NCBI GenBank assembly: GCA_002482765.1 | Contig: DLGP01000096.1 | Coordinates: forward strand, 18,497 to 82,496 | Origin: Alphaproteobacteria bacterium UBA7691 | GTDB lineage: Bacteria > Pseudomonadota > Alphaproteobacteria > Ferrovibrionales > Ferrovibrionaceae | DNA: 64,000 nucleotides | Direction of reading: 5' to 3' | Shown here: positions 26,205 through 35,039 of the stretch, piece after piece | How the letters are laid out: each line of letters opens with the position of its first letter | Position numbering within the stretch: position 1 is the stretch's first letter | Position numbers and translations under genes: made by a program | Notes under the pieces: generated by a model | The model's database searches: none | Told to the model about the DNA's origin: nothing | What the model saw: the letters and a program-made list of their open reading frames with translations, nothing else

Positions 26205-27041
26205 TCATGCGCGTGGCTTGCCCAGCTTGCCGCTGAGCAGCACCACGGCCAGGGCAATCGCCAGCAGTACCGCCCCGGCCGCGGCGCCGAAGGCCGGTTC
26301 GCGGGTGAGCAGGAAGGATTTGGCGATCAGGGTGGGCAGGGTCTGGTAGCGTTCGCCCATCAGCAGGGTAGGCACCACATAGGCGGAAACAGCGAGCGAG
26401 AATACCAGCGCGGTGCCGGCGATGATGCCGGGCAGGCTGAGCGGCAGCGTAACACGCAGGAAACACGATAGCGGCGGTGCACCGAGTGTGGCGGCGGCTT
26501 CGCCCAGGCGGCGGTCGATCTGCGCCACCACGGCATAAACCGACAGGATCATGAAGGGCAGGAAGATGTTCACGGCGCCGACGATCAGCGCGGTTTCGGT
26601 GAAGATCAGGCGGATCGGCTCGTCGATGATATGCAGCGCTTGCAGGGTCTTGTTCACCACGCCGGTGGAGCGCAGCAGCACGGTCCAGGCAAAGGCTTTG
26701 ACAATCACGCCAATCGAGAGCGGCAGGAACAGCGTGAGCAGCAAGGCGCTGCGCAGGCCACCGCGCAGATAGGTGAGGCCGAAGGCGGCGGGATAGCCGA
26801 TCAGAAAGGCAAACAGCGTGGTGAGGCCGGCGAATTTCAGCGAATTCCAGATGATGCCCAGGTAATAGCCATCGCCCAGCAGCTTGCCATAGGCGGCCAG
26901 GCTCAAACCCTGCGGCCCGGACAGGCTGACCGGCAGCAGCAAGGCCAGCGGCAGCACAAACAGGCCAGCCAGCGGCACCAGAGCCGGCAGCAGCAGGCCG
27001 AGGCTGGGCAGTTTTTCCGAGCGGGTGAGCCAGGCGATCAT
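26205..27041 (-). CDS. ABC transporter permease (PotB-like), second importer
   Basis: A 278-residue permease with the loop LGEAAATLGAPPLSCFLRVTLP near residue 180 and six hydrophobic spans. The ATG at 27041 overlaps the upstream ATPase stop by ATGA, so translation is coupled. Confidence 0.87.
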   Translation of the reverse strand: MIAWLTRSEKLPSLGLLLPALVPLAGLFVLPLALLLPVSLSGPQGLSLAAYGKLLGDGYYLGIIWNSLKFAGLTTLFAFLIGYPAAFGLTYLRGGLRSALLLTLFLPLSIGVIVKAFAWTVLLRSTGVVNKTLQALHIIDEPIRLIFTETALIVGAVNIFLPFMILSVYAVVAQIDRRLGEAAATLGAPPLSCFLRVTLPLSLPGIIAGTALVFSLAVSAYVVPTLLMGERYQTLPTLIAKSFLLTREPAFGAAAGAVLLAIALAVVLLSGKLGKPRA

Positions 27042-28165
27042 GCAGCGGGCGCCGGATCGGGATAGACAAAGGTTTGCGCCACCGGCCAATGCAGCGTGAT
27101 GTTTTCGCCTTCCGCCGGCACGTTGCTGCCGCCGGCCAGTTGCGCCACCACGCGGGCGCCGTTGCCGGTATCGATATGCAGCATGCTATGCGCGCCATGG
27201 AACACGATGGTTTCCAGGCGGCCCTGGATGGCATTGCTCTCGGCCGGCTGGGCCGGCGCACCGGGGCGCAGATATTCCGGCCGCACCGCCACCACCACCG
27301 CCGAGCCGGGGCTGAAATTTGCCGCAGCCAGTATCGGCCCGGCCGGGGTTTGCACAATCACGCGGCCAGGTTCCGGCACGGCGGCAACCTGGCCCTTGAG
27401 CTGGGTGGATTGGCCGATGAAGCCCATGGCAAACAGGCTGGCCGGCGCGGCATAGATGGTTTTCGGATCGGCATATTGCTCGATGCGGCCGCCATGCATC
27501 ACGGCGATGCGATCCGACATGGTGAGCGCTTCATCCTGATCGTGGGTGACAAAAATCGCCGTGGTGCCGATCTGGCGCAGCAGGCGGCGCAGTTCCACCT
27601 GCATTTCCTCGCGCAGATTGCGGTCCAGTGCGCTTAATGCCTCGTCAAACAGGATTACGCTTGGCTGCACCGCCAGGGCGCGGGCCAGGGCCACGCGCTG
27701 CTGCTGGCCGCCGGACAGGGCCGAGATCGGCCGTTCGGCCAGATGCGCCAGATGCACCAGGCCAAGATAGCGCAAGACGGTTTCCTGAATGGTATCAGCG
27801 GCCACGCCTTGCTGGCGCAGCCCGAAGGCGACATTGCCGGCAACGCTGAGATGCGGAAACAGCGCGTAATTCTGAAACACCACGCCCACTTGCCGCTTAT
27901 GCGGCGGCAGCCGGGTGACATCGCGGCCATCGATCAGGATCTGCCCGCTATCGGGCAGCACCAGGCCGGCAATGGCGCGCAGCAGGGTGGTTTTGCCGCA
28001 ACCCGAAGGGCCAAGCAGCGTGACCAGTTCGCCGGCCTTCACCGCAAGGTCCACCCGGTCGAGCACAATCGCCGGGCCGTAGCGTTTGGAGGCGCCCTGC
28101 ACCAGCAATTCCGCCGCCTTGCCGCCTGTTGTGCCCTTGCTGGCCATGCCCTGGCTACCCATCAT
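27038..28165 (-). CDS. ABC transporter ATP-binding protein (PotA-like), second importer
   Basis: About 375 residues. Walker A is GPSGCGKTTLLRA, the signature [15 protein letters not shown], and Walker B VILFDEALSALD, where the usual P is A. A TOBE-like C-terminal region follows. The start is uncertain (28165, 28162 or 28147); 28165 is 7 bp from the binding-protein stop. The frame stays open farther upstream but runs through the binding-protein gene. Confidence 0.87.
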   Translation of the reverse strand: MMGSQGMASKGTTGGKAAELLVQGASKRYGPAIVLDRVDLAVKAGELVTLLGPSGCGKTTLLRAIAGLVLPDSGQILIDGRDVTRLPPHKRQVGVVFQNYALFPHLSVAGNVAFGLRQQGVAADTIQETVLRYLGLVHLAHLAERPISALSGGQQQRVALARALAVQPSVILFDEALSALDRNLREEMQVELRRLLRQIGTTAIFVTHDQDEALTMSDRIAVMHGGRIEQYADPKTIYAAPASLFAMGFIGQSTQLKGQVAAVPEPGRVIVQTPAGPILAAANFSPGSAVVVAVRPEYLRPGAPAQPAESNAIQGRLETIVFHGAHSMLHIDTGNGARVVAQLAGGSNVPAEGENITLHWPVAQTFVYPDPAPAA

Positions 28166-28172
28166 GGCCGGC

Positions 28173-29240
28173 TCACAGCAATTCGCGGTTCCAGCGCTCA
28201 ATCCAGCCGGCGCGGCCCTTGGCGAAATGTGCCCAATCCGGCGCAAACAACGTGGTGGCATCGGGGAAGCCGGCCGGCTTGGTGGCGGCGGGATTGACCG
28301 GCGCCACAAAAGCCTTGGCCGCCAGCACGCTTTGCACTTCCGGGCTGAGGAATGCTTCCAGCGCCGCATCGGCCAGCGCACCGCCGGGTGCGTTCTTCAC
28401 TTTGGCCAGGCCCGATGGCATGGCAAAGCCACCTTCCTTGGGGATCGCCAGATCAATCGGCGAGCCATCCGCCTTGCGGATCAGCGTGTAGGCCGAGAAT
28501 TGCCCGGCGATCAGCGACGCCTCGCCCTGTTCCAGCAGGTTTATCGCCTGCGGCGCATTGGTGTAGATGGTGAGCAGGTTGGGCTTCAGGCTTTTCAGCT
28601 TGTTGAAGCCGGCCTCGATCTCGTATTGCGCTTCCTTGAACGGCTTGCCGGTTTCCAGATGCGCCGCCACCAGCAGGGTCCAGTAGCCCTCGGTGTTGTT
28701 CAGCGACGGCACGATGATGCGGCCCTTGTTGCCGGCATCCCACAAGGCGGTCCAGGAGCTTGGCGGGGTTTTCAGCCGGCTGCTGTTAAAGGCGATGCCG
28801 GCCCAGGGCTGCTGGTAATTCACCCATAGCGCATCGCGATGCACGGCGGCGGGATTGATCTTGCCGATGGTCGGCACGGCGCCGATGCCCATCTTCACGA
28901 TCAAATCCTGCTCGGCCGCGGCGATCATCACCGGATCGTCCATCACCACCACCGACATTTTCGGCGCCGCCTTGTCGGCCTGCATCTTTTGCAGATTGGT
29001 CAGCGAATTGGTGCCTTCATACAGAATCTTGGCGCCGATCTGCTTTTCCATCAGCGGAAAGATATCGGCGTTGAAATACTTGGCGGCGCCGGCCGGGCCA
29101 CCGATCACGATCTCCTTCGGCTGGGCGCGCAGCAGGCCGGGCGCAGCGGTGAAGCCCAGCGAAGCACCGCCCAGCGCCGCGCCACCGGCGGCCAGGCTGC
29201 GCTTCAGCATTGTCCTGCGGGAAATCTGCTTGTTGGTCAT
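28173..29240 (-). CDS. ABC transporter binding protein with Tat signal (PotD-like), second importer
   Basis: A 355-residue solute-binding protein. The start at 29240 gives a twin-arginine leader (SRRTMLKRSLAAGG) and matches the paralogous gene at 17.7 kb in type. The mature part has KYFNADIFPLMEKQIGAKILYEG and NSSRLKTPPSSWTALWDAG. The ligand is unknown. It is the first gene of the minus-strand operon and divergent from a GntR gene. Confidence 0.86.
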   Translation of the reverse strand: MTNKQISRRTMLKRSLAAGGAALGGASLGFTAAPGLLRAQPKEIVIGGPAGAAKYFNADIFPLMEKQIGAKILYEGTNSLTNLQKMQADKAAPKMSVVVMDDPVMIAAAEQDLIVKMGIGAVPTIGKINPAAVHRDALWVNYQQPWAGIAFNSSRLKTPPSSWTALWDAGNKGRIIVPSLNNTEGYWTLLVAAHLETGKPFKEAQYEIEAGFNKLKSLKPNLLTIYTNAPQAINLLEQGEASLIAGQFSAYTLIRKADGSPIDLAIPKEGGFAMPSGLAKVKNAPGGALADAALEAFLSPEVQSVLAAKAFVAPVNPAATKPAGFPDATTLFAPDWAHFAKGRAGWIERWNRELL

Positions 29241-29322
29241 GCCCTTGGCCTTTCCTTGCCTTGCCCTGTTTTGCTTGCGCCAGCCGGCGCCATGCAAGAC
29301 GCTACGCAAAGCTTGTGCCAAA

Positions 29323-29330
29323 TGTGCACA
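29323..29330. promoter_or_regulatory. TGTGCACA palindrome 1
   Basis: A perfect TGTGCACA dyad 83 bp from the start of the binding-protein gene. Two identical dyads lie 83 and 104 bp away on the GntR side, so it is probably part of one operator system. Confidence 0.55.
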
Positions 29331-29405
29331 ATTTGTATAAGCAATTGCGAAACATGGCGTTTCACTTTTCGCCGGCCAAGTCCCGCGAAAATCCCCAGGC
29401 AATAT

Positions 29406-29434
29406 TGTGCACAAAATATTCACGATTGTGCACA
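29406..29434. promoter_or_regulatory. TGTGCACA palindromes 2 and 3
   Basis: Two TGTGCACA dyads at 29406-29413 and 29427-29434 are spaced 21 bp apart, two helical turns. They lie just upstream of the GntR gene. With the dyad at 29323 they bracket the divergent promoter region and probably serve as operators for that GntR protein. Confidence 0.6.
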
Positions 29435-29445
29435 TTTCTTGAGCG

Positions 29446-30180
29446 ATGCAGGGCAGAGACGTGAAACAGCGGCCGAAACCAGCAGCCAGGCAGCGCAGCA
29501 TAAAGAAAACCGCGACGAGCATCGACGAGGCGATCTATGCCCGCATCGCCGATGCCATCCTGCATGGCCGGCTCAAGGCTGGCACCAAGCTGCCCGAACA
29601 GCGGCTGGCGGCGTTGTTTGGTGTGTCGCGCGAGCGTATCCGCAAATTGCTGCATCGCCTGGCCGCCGAGCGCCGGCTTGAAATCATCCCCAATCGCGGC
29701 TGTTTTGTGCCCCGGCCCAGTGTGGAGGATGTGCGCATGGTTTATGAGGCGCATCGGGTGTTTGAGGCCGGCATCATCGAGCAATTGCTGCGCGTGCTGA
29801 ACGACAATATCCTGGCCGCGCTCGAGCAGCATCTCGCCGCCGAACGCGTCGCCGCTCAGCGGGGCGATCGCGCCGCCTCGGTGCGGCTTTCCGGTGCCTT
29901 CCACCTGCTGCTGGCGGATTCGCTCGGCAATGCTGAATTGTCGCGTTTCCTGCGTGAATTGCTCAGCCGCTCATCGCTGATGGTCTCGGTCTACGAACCG
30001 GCACAGGCCTCGCTCTGCGCCGTCGACGAACATGGCGCTATCGTCGCCGCGCTACGCGCCCGCAATCTCGAAGCCGCATTGCGGCTCTCGCGCGATCATT
30101 TCAGCCATATCGAAAACCGCCTCAACCTCAACCGCGACCCGGTGCAGGAACCTGACTTGGCCGTGATTTTCGGCGGGTGA
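29446..30180 (+). CDS. GntR-family regulator (FCD subgroup), second importer
   Basis: A 244-residue regulator. The winged helix covers about residues 25-95 (DAILHGRLKAGTKLPEQRLAALFG, quoted in part, then SRERIRKLLHRLAAERRLEIIPN). A helical FCD domain follows with AFHLLLADSLGNAELS and DEHGAIVAALRARN. It is divergent from the second ABC operon across a spacer holding three TGTGCACA dyads, so it most likely controls that operon and itself. The start is preceded only by a weak site. Confidence 0.85.
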   Translation: MQGRDVKQRPKPAARQRSIKKTATSIDEAIYARIADAILHGRLKAGTKLPEQRLAALFGVSRERIRKLLHRLAAERRLEIIPNRGCFVPRPSVEDVRMVYEAHRVFEAGIIEQLLRVLNDNILAALEQHLAAERVAAQRGDRAASVRLSGAFHLLLADSLGNAELSRFLRELLSRSSLMVSVYEPAQASLCAVDEHGAIVAALRARNLEAALRLSRDHFSHIENRLNLNRDPVQEPDLAVIFGG

Positions 30181-30201
30181 GGGGCGGGCATCGTCATAAG
30201 T

Positions 30202-30780
30202 CTAAACGTGCTGCCCTAGCCAAAAGGCATGATCGGACCAGCGCGCTTCTGCCGAATAAAGCGCCTGCCGTCGTTCGAAATAGATCGCTGAGACGCGCGC
30301 CAGTTCCGCTGCATAAACGTCGGCGTCCGACTGCGCCAGGATCGCCTCGGCGGCGGGATGCGCAGCGGCCCTGTCCGGCGATCGGATCGAATGCCAGTGC
30401 AGCATCGCCGAACGCGAACCAGCCCGGCCTGCTGGGAGTGGTGGCAAAAAGGCTGCGGGCATCGCGGCTCAACAGCGCGCCCTATCATGTCAGCCTGCCA
30501 AGACAGGCGGCGAGATGCGGCGCGGCGGCCAGCAGAACGGCGCGTGTGGCCACGCAGCCGCACGACCGCTTCGGGCCGGGTATGATAGCCGATGGCCTAG
30601 CTATTATCGGCCCGTTTGCCGGCATAGAGCTAGCCATCGGGCAGGGCATCGATAAAGGTTCGCTCCATCGCGGCGTTTTTCTCTGGCCATGCGGCCTGAT
30701 AAAGTGCGACGAGCGGCGCCCCGTGTTAGCTGGGCTGGCCGAGCAGCCGCGCCGAACGCCCGGCGGCATCAATCATGATC
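30202..30780 (-). pseudogene. Decayed FAD-dependent oxidoreductase/halogenase-like gene
   Basis: Minus-strand translation gives recognisable fragments of a flavin monooxygenase/halogenase-like protein: MIDAAGRSARLLGQPS, then ALYQAAWPEKNAAMERTF, then WFAFGDAALAFDPIAGQG, then a tail ending WSDHAFWLGQHV. At least three in-frame stops and one or more frameshifts interrupt it, so it is dead. The N-terminal FAD-binding part is not visible. The exact family cannot be fixed. Confidence 0.6.
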
Positions 30781-30967
30781 GGCGCGCGAACCGGCGGACC
30801 CGTATCGTCGTCGACAATCCACTGCCCGTCGCGTCGTTCAAACGACGCCCCAAAGCACCGATCACCGGCGCCAGCTATGCGCAAAGCTGGGAATATCCGG
30901 AGCGATCAGACAGTCTTATAAAAAAGAGAGATGGAAGTCGGGCGCAATCAATCAAAGGATATCCAGT

Positions 30968-31654
30968 ATGCCGCATTTTCTGTTCGATATTGATGCCAAT
31001 GGTAAGATCAGCCAAATGTTCAAGGATGAGGAGTCCCATCAGGGTGATCTAAAACTTGAGCAGTTGTTCAGCGTCGTTACGATCTATTTCAAGCTCGCTG
31101 CTCTCAACCTTGATCAGATGGATCAACAAGAGCAAAGCGAACTGCGCCGCCAATACGGCCTACAATCGTTTTTAATGAGCCTCACCGGTTTAGAAGCCTT
31201 TACCAATACCTTCTTCCATCATCGAGGGTTGGAATTAGGAGATGACGCGATCCTAAGGCGCGTTGAGCAAAGTCACGGTTCTCTTTCACAAAAAATACGG
31301 GAATTAATCACATTGACATTCGATCAGCCAATCCAGGACCAAGATCAGCTGATTGATCAAATATTCACGCTTTCTCGCATTCGCAATGAGATAGTCCATC
31401 CACGATGGATACCTTCGTCTTTGACAATACCGGGAAATATTACCGTTCACGGACTTGTGGAGAACAGACAGGCGTTATTCGAGAATCAGCAGCTTTGCCG
31501 GGAGGCCCTATTCTGGTGCTTGCTAGTGATCGCAAGGATAGCTAAGGCAGTAGGAAATGAAGATGTTAGCGGATTCATGTTTCACTGGACAGCCAACTAT
31601 GGCTTGACGCTCCAGATTATTCTTGGAGAGCTCAGTCTTCCTGTCAGTCAATAA
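30968..31654 (+). CDS. Unknown protein with HEPN-type motif
   Basis: A 228-residue soluble protein, mostly helical, with no signal peptide. The segment RIRNEIVHPRW near residue 141 is an R-x4-H motif as in HEPN RNases, and a helix rich in Q/L/E follows the N-terminus. Its base composition is clearly AT-richer than the chromosome to its left, which suggests transfer. HEPN proteins often serve in toxin or abortive-infection systems, but no partner gene is seen. The family is not recognised beyond the motif. Confidence 0.6.
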   Translation: MPHFLFDIDANGKISQMFKDEESHQGDLKLEQLFSVVTIYFKLAALNLDQMDQQEQSELRRQYGLQSFLMSLTGLEAFTNTFFHHRGLELGDDAILRRVEQSHGSLSQKIRELITLTFDQPIQDQDQLIDQIFTLSRIRNEIVHPRWIPSSLTIPGNITVHGLVENRQALFENQQLCREALFWCLLVIARIAKAVGNEDVSGFMFHWTANYGLTLQIILGELSLPVSQ

Positions 31655-31690
31655 TTATAAGATGGTTTTTAGAAGAATTTTGTATTTTAC

Positions 31691-31812
31691 TGTCGGAAAC
31701 CACGTTAGTTGACAATTTTCGGGCCGATTCCGGCGAGTCGTACCGAGTCGGATGACAATTTATCACCATCTTTTCTGACAACTTCCGGCAAAAGAACCGT
31801 CTTTCCTGACAA
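31691..31812. repeat. Putative left end of a Tn5053/Tn7-like transposon (TGACAA repeats)
   Basis: Four TGACAA motifs at 31710, 31753, 31776 and 31807 lie in the same orientation, three of them followed by a YTTYCGG-like or TTTAT run. A TGTCGG at 31691 could be the very tip. Irregular spacing and the TGAC/TGTC core resemble TniA/TnsB binding-site arrays. A tniB gene and the end of tniA lie at the other side of the window, so this is inferred as the distal end. Confidence 0.5.
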
Positions 31813-31972
31813 TACCTGTATTTGACCGAGCACCGGCCTGGAAACTGCCCTCAGCCCAGACTTTATAGATCCAGTCCCCGGGGCGAGTTCATGGCACAAT
31901 GCGGCCCAGACGGGGGCCGGCGGCTTGCCCCAACGACCGCCCGGCACCAGGGGAACCACCTGCAGGTATGCC

Positions 31973-32224
31973 ATGCCTCGGACCAAAGCCGACCCGCAAA
32001 CCATTATTGTCGCCAGAGCCAGGCGGAGCCGCGCCGCCAGGAGAAGGCTGCTTGAGAAGGCAGTAAAGCAGCTGAACGATCAACCCAGGATCGCCCTGCA
32101 AACCATGGGCTACTATGTGGAAGCCACTTGTGGCTTTAAAGGCTTGGCCCAGCAAACCGGGATTCGGAGGGAGCGCCTGGTCCGGATGCTGAGTTCGGCC
32201 GGCAGACCCAGGTTAAGGAATTTC
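31973..32224 (+). pseudogene. HTH protein (addiction-module antidote-like), 3' end cut by the IS element
   Basis: About 84 residues before the insertion element. A basic N-terminus is followed by an HTH-like part, ATCGFKGLAQQTGIRRERLVRMLSSAGRP, which resembles the GLTALAKETG-type addiction-module antidotes. The reading frame continues into the IS left end and stops at 32314, adding IS-derived residues. It probably lost a few C-terminal residues. The 160 bp upstream (31813-31972) holds no clear gene. Confidence 0.5.
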
Positions 32225-32282
32225 GGGTATACGGATTTAATGGTTGATGGGGCACCTTCACCCCATCAATCTGATACCACCC

Positions 32283-33572
32283 TCAGATGGTTGATAGATC
32301 GACTCCGTAGTTGAGTTCCTCTGCGAAGTCCGGCAGTCCGTAACCGATGGTTTTCTTGTAGAAAGGAGAGACCTTCGCAGTCGGTGCCTTCTTCTTGTGC
32401 TTCGTGGTGTAGAGCATTCGTGCCCGCATCACCTCGAAGGAGTAACCGCGCCCTTCACGGTTCTTGTCCTTGGCCAGTCGGTTGATGGACTCCGTGTAAG
32501 CGTTGGTGACGGGCATGTCCGTCTCGAAGTAGGTCATGGTCTCTTCGCGCCAGTTTCCCACTGCCCTGACCAGATCGCTCCAGACTTCCTTTTGGCCCTT
32601 CGGGATGGTGGCTATCCACTCGTCCAGGGCGGCTTCTGCCTGGAGCCGTGTGGTGGCGTCCCAGATGCCGTAGAAGCGCTCCTTGTGCTCGTAGGCGGCC
32701 AGCAGTTGCGCGAACGCGCCTGTCCAGGTCTCCATGATGAGGCGCTCCCGGTCTGAGACTTCGTGAGCGCGTTTCAGCAGGATTTTCCGGTCTCCCTTGA
32801 GAGTCCGGCTCTGGGACGGTTTCAGCTCCTTTCTGAGGCCCTTGCGCACTCTCTCTAGGGCATCGTTGGCCATGCGCACCACATGGAACTTATCGACCAC
32901 GATACGGGCCTGGGGCAGCACAGCCTTGACCGCTGCCCGGTAGGGGTTCCACATGTCCATGCTGACGATCTCGACCTTCTGCCGGTCTTTCAGCTTCATC
33001 AGGTAGTTGGTCACCACGTCCTGGCGGCGGGTGGCCAGCAGGTCGAGCAGGGTTCGCTCCTCAATGTTGGTCAGAATGCAGCGGTAGCGCTTGTTCAGGT
33101 ATAGCTCGTCAATGCCCAGGATGCGGGGCGTCTCGAAGCGGTGCCAGCGCCCCAGGAACTCGGCGCGGGCGTTGAAGATGTCGCGCACCGTCTTCTCGTC
33201 CAGGCCGGTCTGTGCCGCCACAAAGGTGTAGGGGTGGTTGAAGGATTCCTTCTCCACGTACTCATGCAGCCGCAGTGTCATACGGAATCCGTCCTCCATC
33301 TCCGGTAGCTGGGGCCTGAATGTTGTCTTGCAGGCCCGGCAGGTGTATCGGCGGCGGACCACCCAGAGAGTGACCCGCTTGCCGTGGATGGGCAGATCAC
33401 GATAGGGAACGTCACGCTTGCCGAACCGTACGAACTCACCCTGCACGCCGCATTCCTCGCAGGCGATGGGATCGGGCACGTCCACCTGGAAGTGCATTTC
33501 GTCGTCGGTTGATTTGCAGCCCAGTACTTGGTATTGCGGCAGGTGAAGGATGTTGTCGGGAAGTTCGGTCAT
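32283..33572 (-). CDS. tnpA: ISL3-family transposase
   Basis: A 429-residue transposase. Two CxxC pairs (CEECGVQG and CRACKTTF) form an N-terminal zinc finger. The DDE residues are visible in ILGIDELYL near residue 150, VSMDMWNPYRAA near residue 204 and NAYTESINRLAKDKN near residue 360. It is full length and appears intact. It moves the element at 32225-35596. Confidence 0.92.
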   Translation of the reverse strand: MTELPDNILHLPQYQVLGCKSTDDEMHFQVDVPDPIACEECGVQGEFVRFGKRDVPYRDLPIHGKRVTLWVVRRRYTCRACKTTFRPQLPEMEDGFRMTLRLHEYVEKESFNHPYTFVAAQTGLDEKTVRDIFNARAEFLGRWHRFETPRILGIDELYLNKRYRCILTNIEERTLLDLLATRRQDVVTNYLMKLKDRQKVEIVSMDMWNPYRAAVKAVLPQARIVVDKFHVVRMANDALERVRKGLRKELKPSQSRTLKGDRKILLKRAHEVSDRERLIMETWTGAFAQLLAAYEHKERFYGIWDATTRLQAEAALDEWIATIPKGQKEVWSDLVRAVGNWREETMTYFETDMPVTNAYTESINRLAKDKNREGRGYSFEVMRARMLYTTKHKKKAPTAKVSPFYKKTIGYGLPDFAEELNYGVDLSTI

Positions 33573-33593
33573 GGTGTTGTATAGGCGTAGGTG

Positions 33594-34106
33594 TCAGTCA
33601 GATCCATCCGGCTCGGCATTGGTGTTTGCTTTTTTACCCAACAAGCTGCTGGAAACGAAAAGTAAGGCACCGAGGACAATTGCAATATCAGCCAGGTTGA
33701 AGGCCGGCCAATGCCAGTCTCGCCAATAGAAATCAAAGGAATCCACAACATAGCCGCGAAAGACCCGGTCAATCAGGTTGCCCATGGCGCCACCGAGGAT
33801 AAGACTGTAAGCGATGGCTTCTCCTTTATGACGATTTTCAAGGATCAGCTTGATCAGAAAAATCGAGACCACTACCGCGATTCCGATAAAAAAGTAGCGC
33901 TGCCAGCCTCCACCATTCGCAAAAAGACTGAATGCGGCACCGGTGTTCCATAGGTGCACCCAGTTAAAGAACGGGGTCACCGAAACATACTCGCCATAGG
34001 CCATTGATTGCTGCACCAGCCACTTTACAGCCTGATCAGACGCTGCCAGCAGGCCCGATATGGACAATAGGGCATACGGCGAGAGCTTTTTGCCAATAAT
34101 GAGCAT
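33594..34106 (-). CDS. lspA: Signal peptidase II (lipoprotein signal peptidase), IS-borne
   Basis: A 170-residue inner-membrane protease with four hydrophobic segments. The catalytic aspartates lie in GGAMGNLIDRVFRGYVVD near residue 110 and FNLADIAIVLG near residue 140. It cleaves prolipoproteins before the lipidated cysteine. As an extra copy carried by the element, its selective value is unclear, though the neighbouring operons encode lipoproteins. Confidence 0.92.
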   Translation of the reverse strand: MLIIGKKLSPYALLSISGLLAASDQAVKWLVQQSMAYGEYVSVTPFFNWVHLWNTGAAFSLFANGGGWQRYFFIGIAVVVSIFLIKLILENRHKGEAIAYSLILGGAMGNLIDRVFRGYVVDSFDFYWRDWHWPAFNLADIAIVLGALLFVSSSLLGKKANTNAEPDGSD

Positions 34107-34109
34107 TAT

Positions 34110-35006
34110 TTAACCCTTCAACGCCAAAATGCGTCTGGCACCGTTAAGTACAATGCCCCCCGCGATGGTGCCGATAATCAGATCCGGATAATTGGAACCG
34201 GTCCACGCGACCAGGGCGCCGGCGGTGATGACCCCCAGGTTGATCACCACGTCGTTGGCCGAGAATATCCAGCTTGCCTTCATGTGCGCCCCGCCTTCCC
34301 GATGTTTGGATATGAGCAGCAGACAACTGGTATTGGCAATCAATGCGACGAATGCGATAGCCATCATCACCAGCGATTCAGGCTCACTACCGAATACAAA
34401 GCGTCTCACCACCTCTACGAGCACGCCCACAGCCAAGATCAGTTGCAGTACACCAGCAAGATGCGCGGCACGTACCTGCATTTTCACGCTATGTCCAACC
34501 GCATAAAGGGCAAGCCCGTACACCGCCGCATCGGCAAAATTGTCCAGGGATTCTCCAATCAGGCCGGTGGACTGGGCGATCAGACCGGCAGTCATTTCCA
34601 CCACGAACAGAAGTGCATTGATGCCGAGCAACCAGCGCAGGGTCCCGGATTCTTGCTTAGCAGAAGCTGCCGAAAACTCGGCGGCCTTGATGGTCTCCGG
34701 ATTTGCAGCGACGGTTTCCTGAAGCGAGGCGCCTAGCCCCAAGGTCTTCAGTTTCGAGGTGACGGGCTCGACCTCGCCGTCATGCACGACCTTCAGCCGG
34801 CGGTTCGACAAGTCGAAGGACAGCGCCCGAATCTCCTCAAAGCCGTTCAGGGCTAGGCGAATCATTCGTTCTTCTGATGGACAGTCCATCTTCGGCACGG
34901 CATAAACACTGACCCATCTCCCTGGCGCCTCGGAGGAGGCCTGTATATCGGTATCCGCTGCGGACGTTGCATCACCGCCACAGGCGCCACCACAGGATTT
35001 GCTCAT
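34110..35006 (-). CDS. Cation diffusion facilitator with N-terminal metal-binding domain
   Basis: A 298-residue protein. Residues 1-100 hold Cys-rich CGGACGG and an HMA-like domain with the metal motif KMDCPSEE. The CDF membrane domain follows with six spans and ligands in ESLDNFADAAVYGLA near residue 165 and FSANDVVINLG. It would export divalent cations such as Zn, Cd or Pb. The start at 35006 is chosen over 35027. It is driven by a MerR-type promoter at 35040-35070 and lies 3 bp upstream of lspA. Confidence 0.85.
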   Translation of the reverse strand: MSKSCGGACGGDATSAADTDIQASSEAPGRWVSVYAVPKMDCPSEERMIRLALNGFEEIRALSFDLSNRRLKVVHDGEVEPVTSKLKTLGLGASLQETVAANPETIKAAEFSAASAKQESGTLRWLLGINALLFVVEMTAGLIAQSTGLIGESLDNFADAAVYGLALYAVGHSVKMQVRAAHLAGVLQLILAVGVLVEVVRRFVFGSEPESLVMMAIAFVALIANTSCLLLISKHREGGAHMKASWIFSANDVVINLGVITAGALVAWTGSNYPDLIIGTIAGGIVLNGARRILALKG

Positions 35007-35039
35007 GATACGACTCCACTTGAACAATGTTGTGGTACC

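Noticed and set aside
31691..31812. CRISPR-like repeats
   Set aside because: The motif is only 6 bp with uneven spacing, and no cas genes are present.
31705..32004. A 99-codon minus-strand frame over the TGACAA repeats
   Set aside because: It runs through the repeat array and is not recognisable as a protein.
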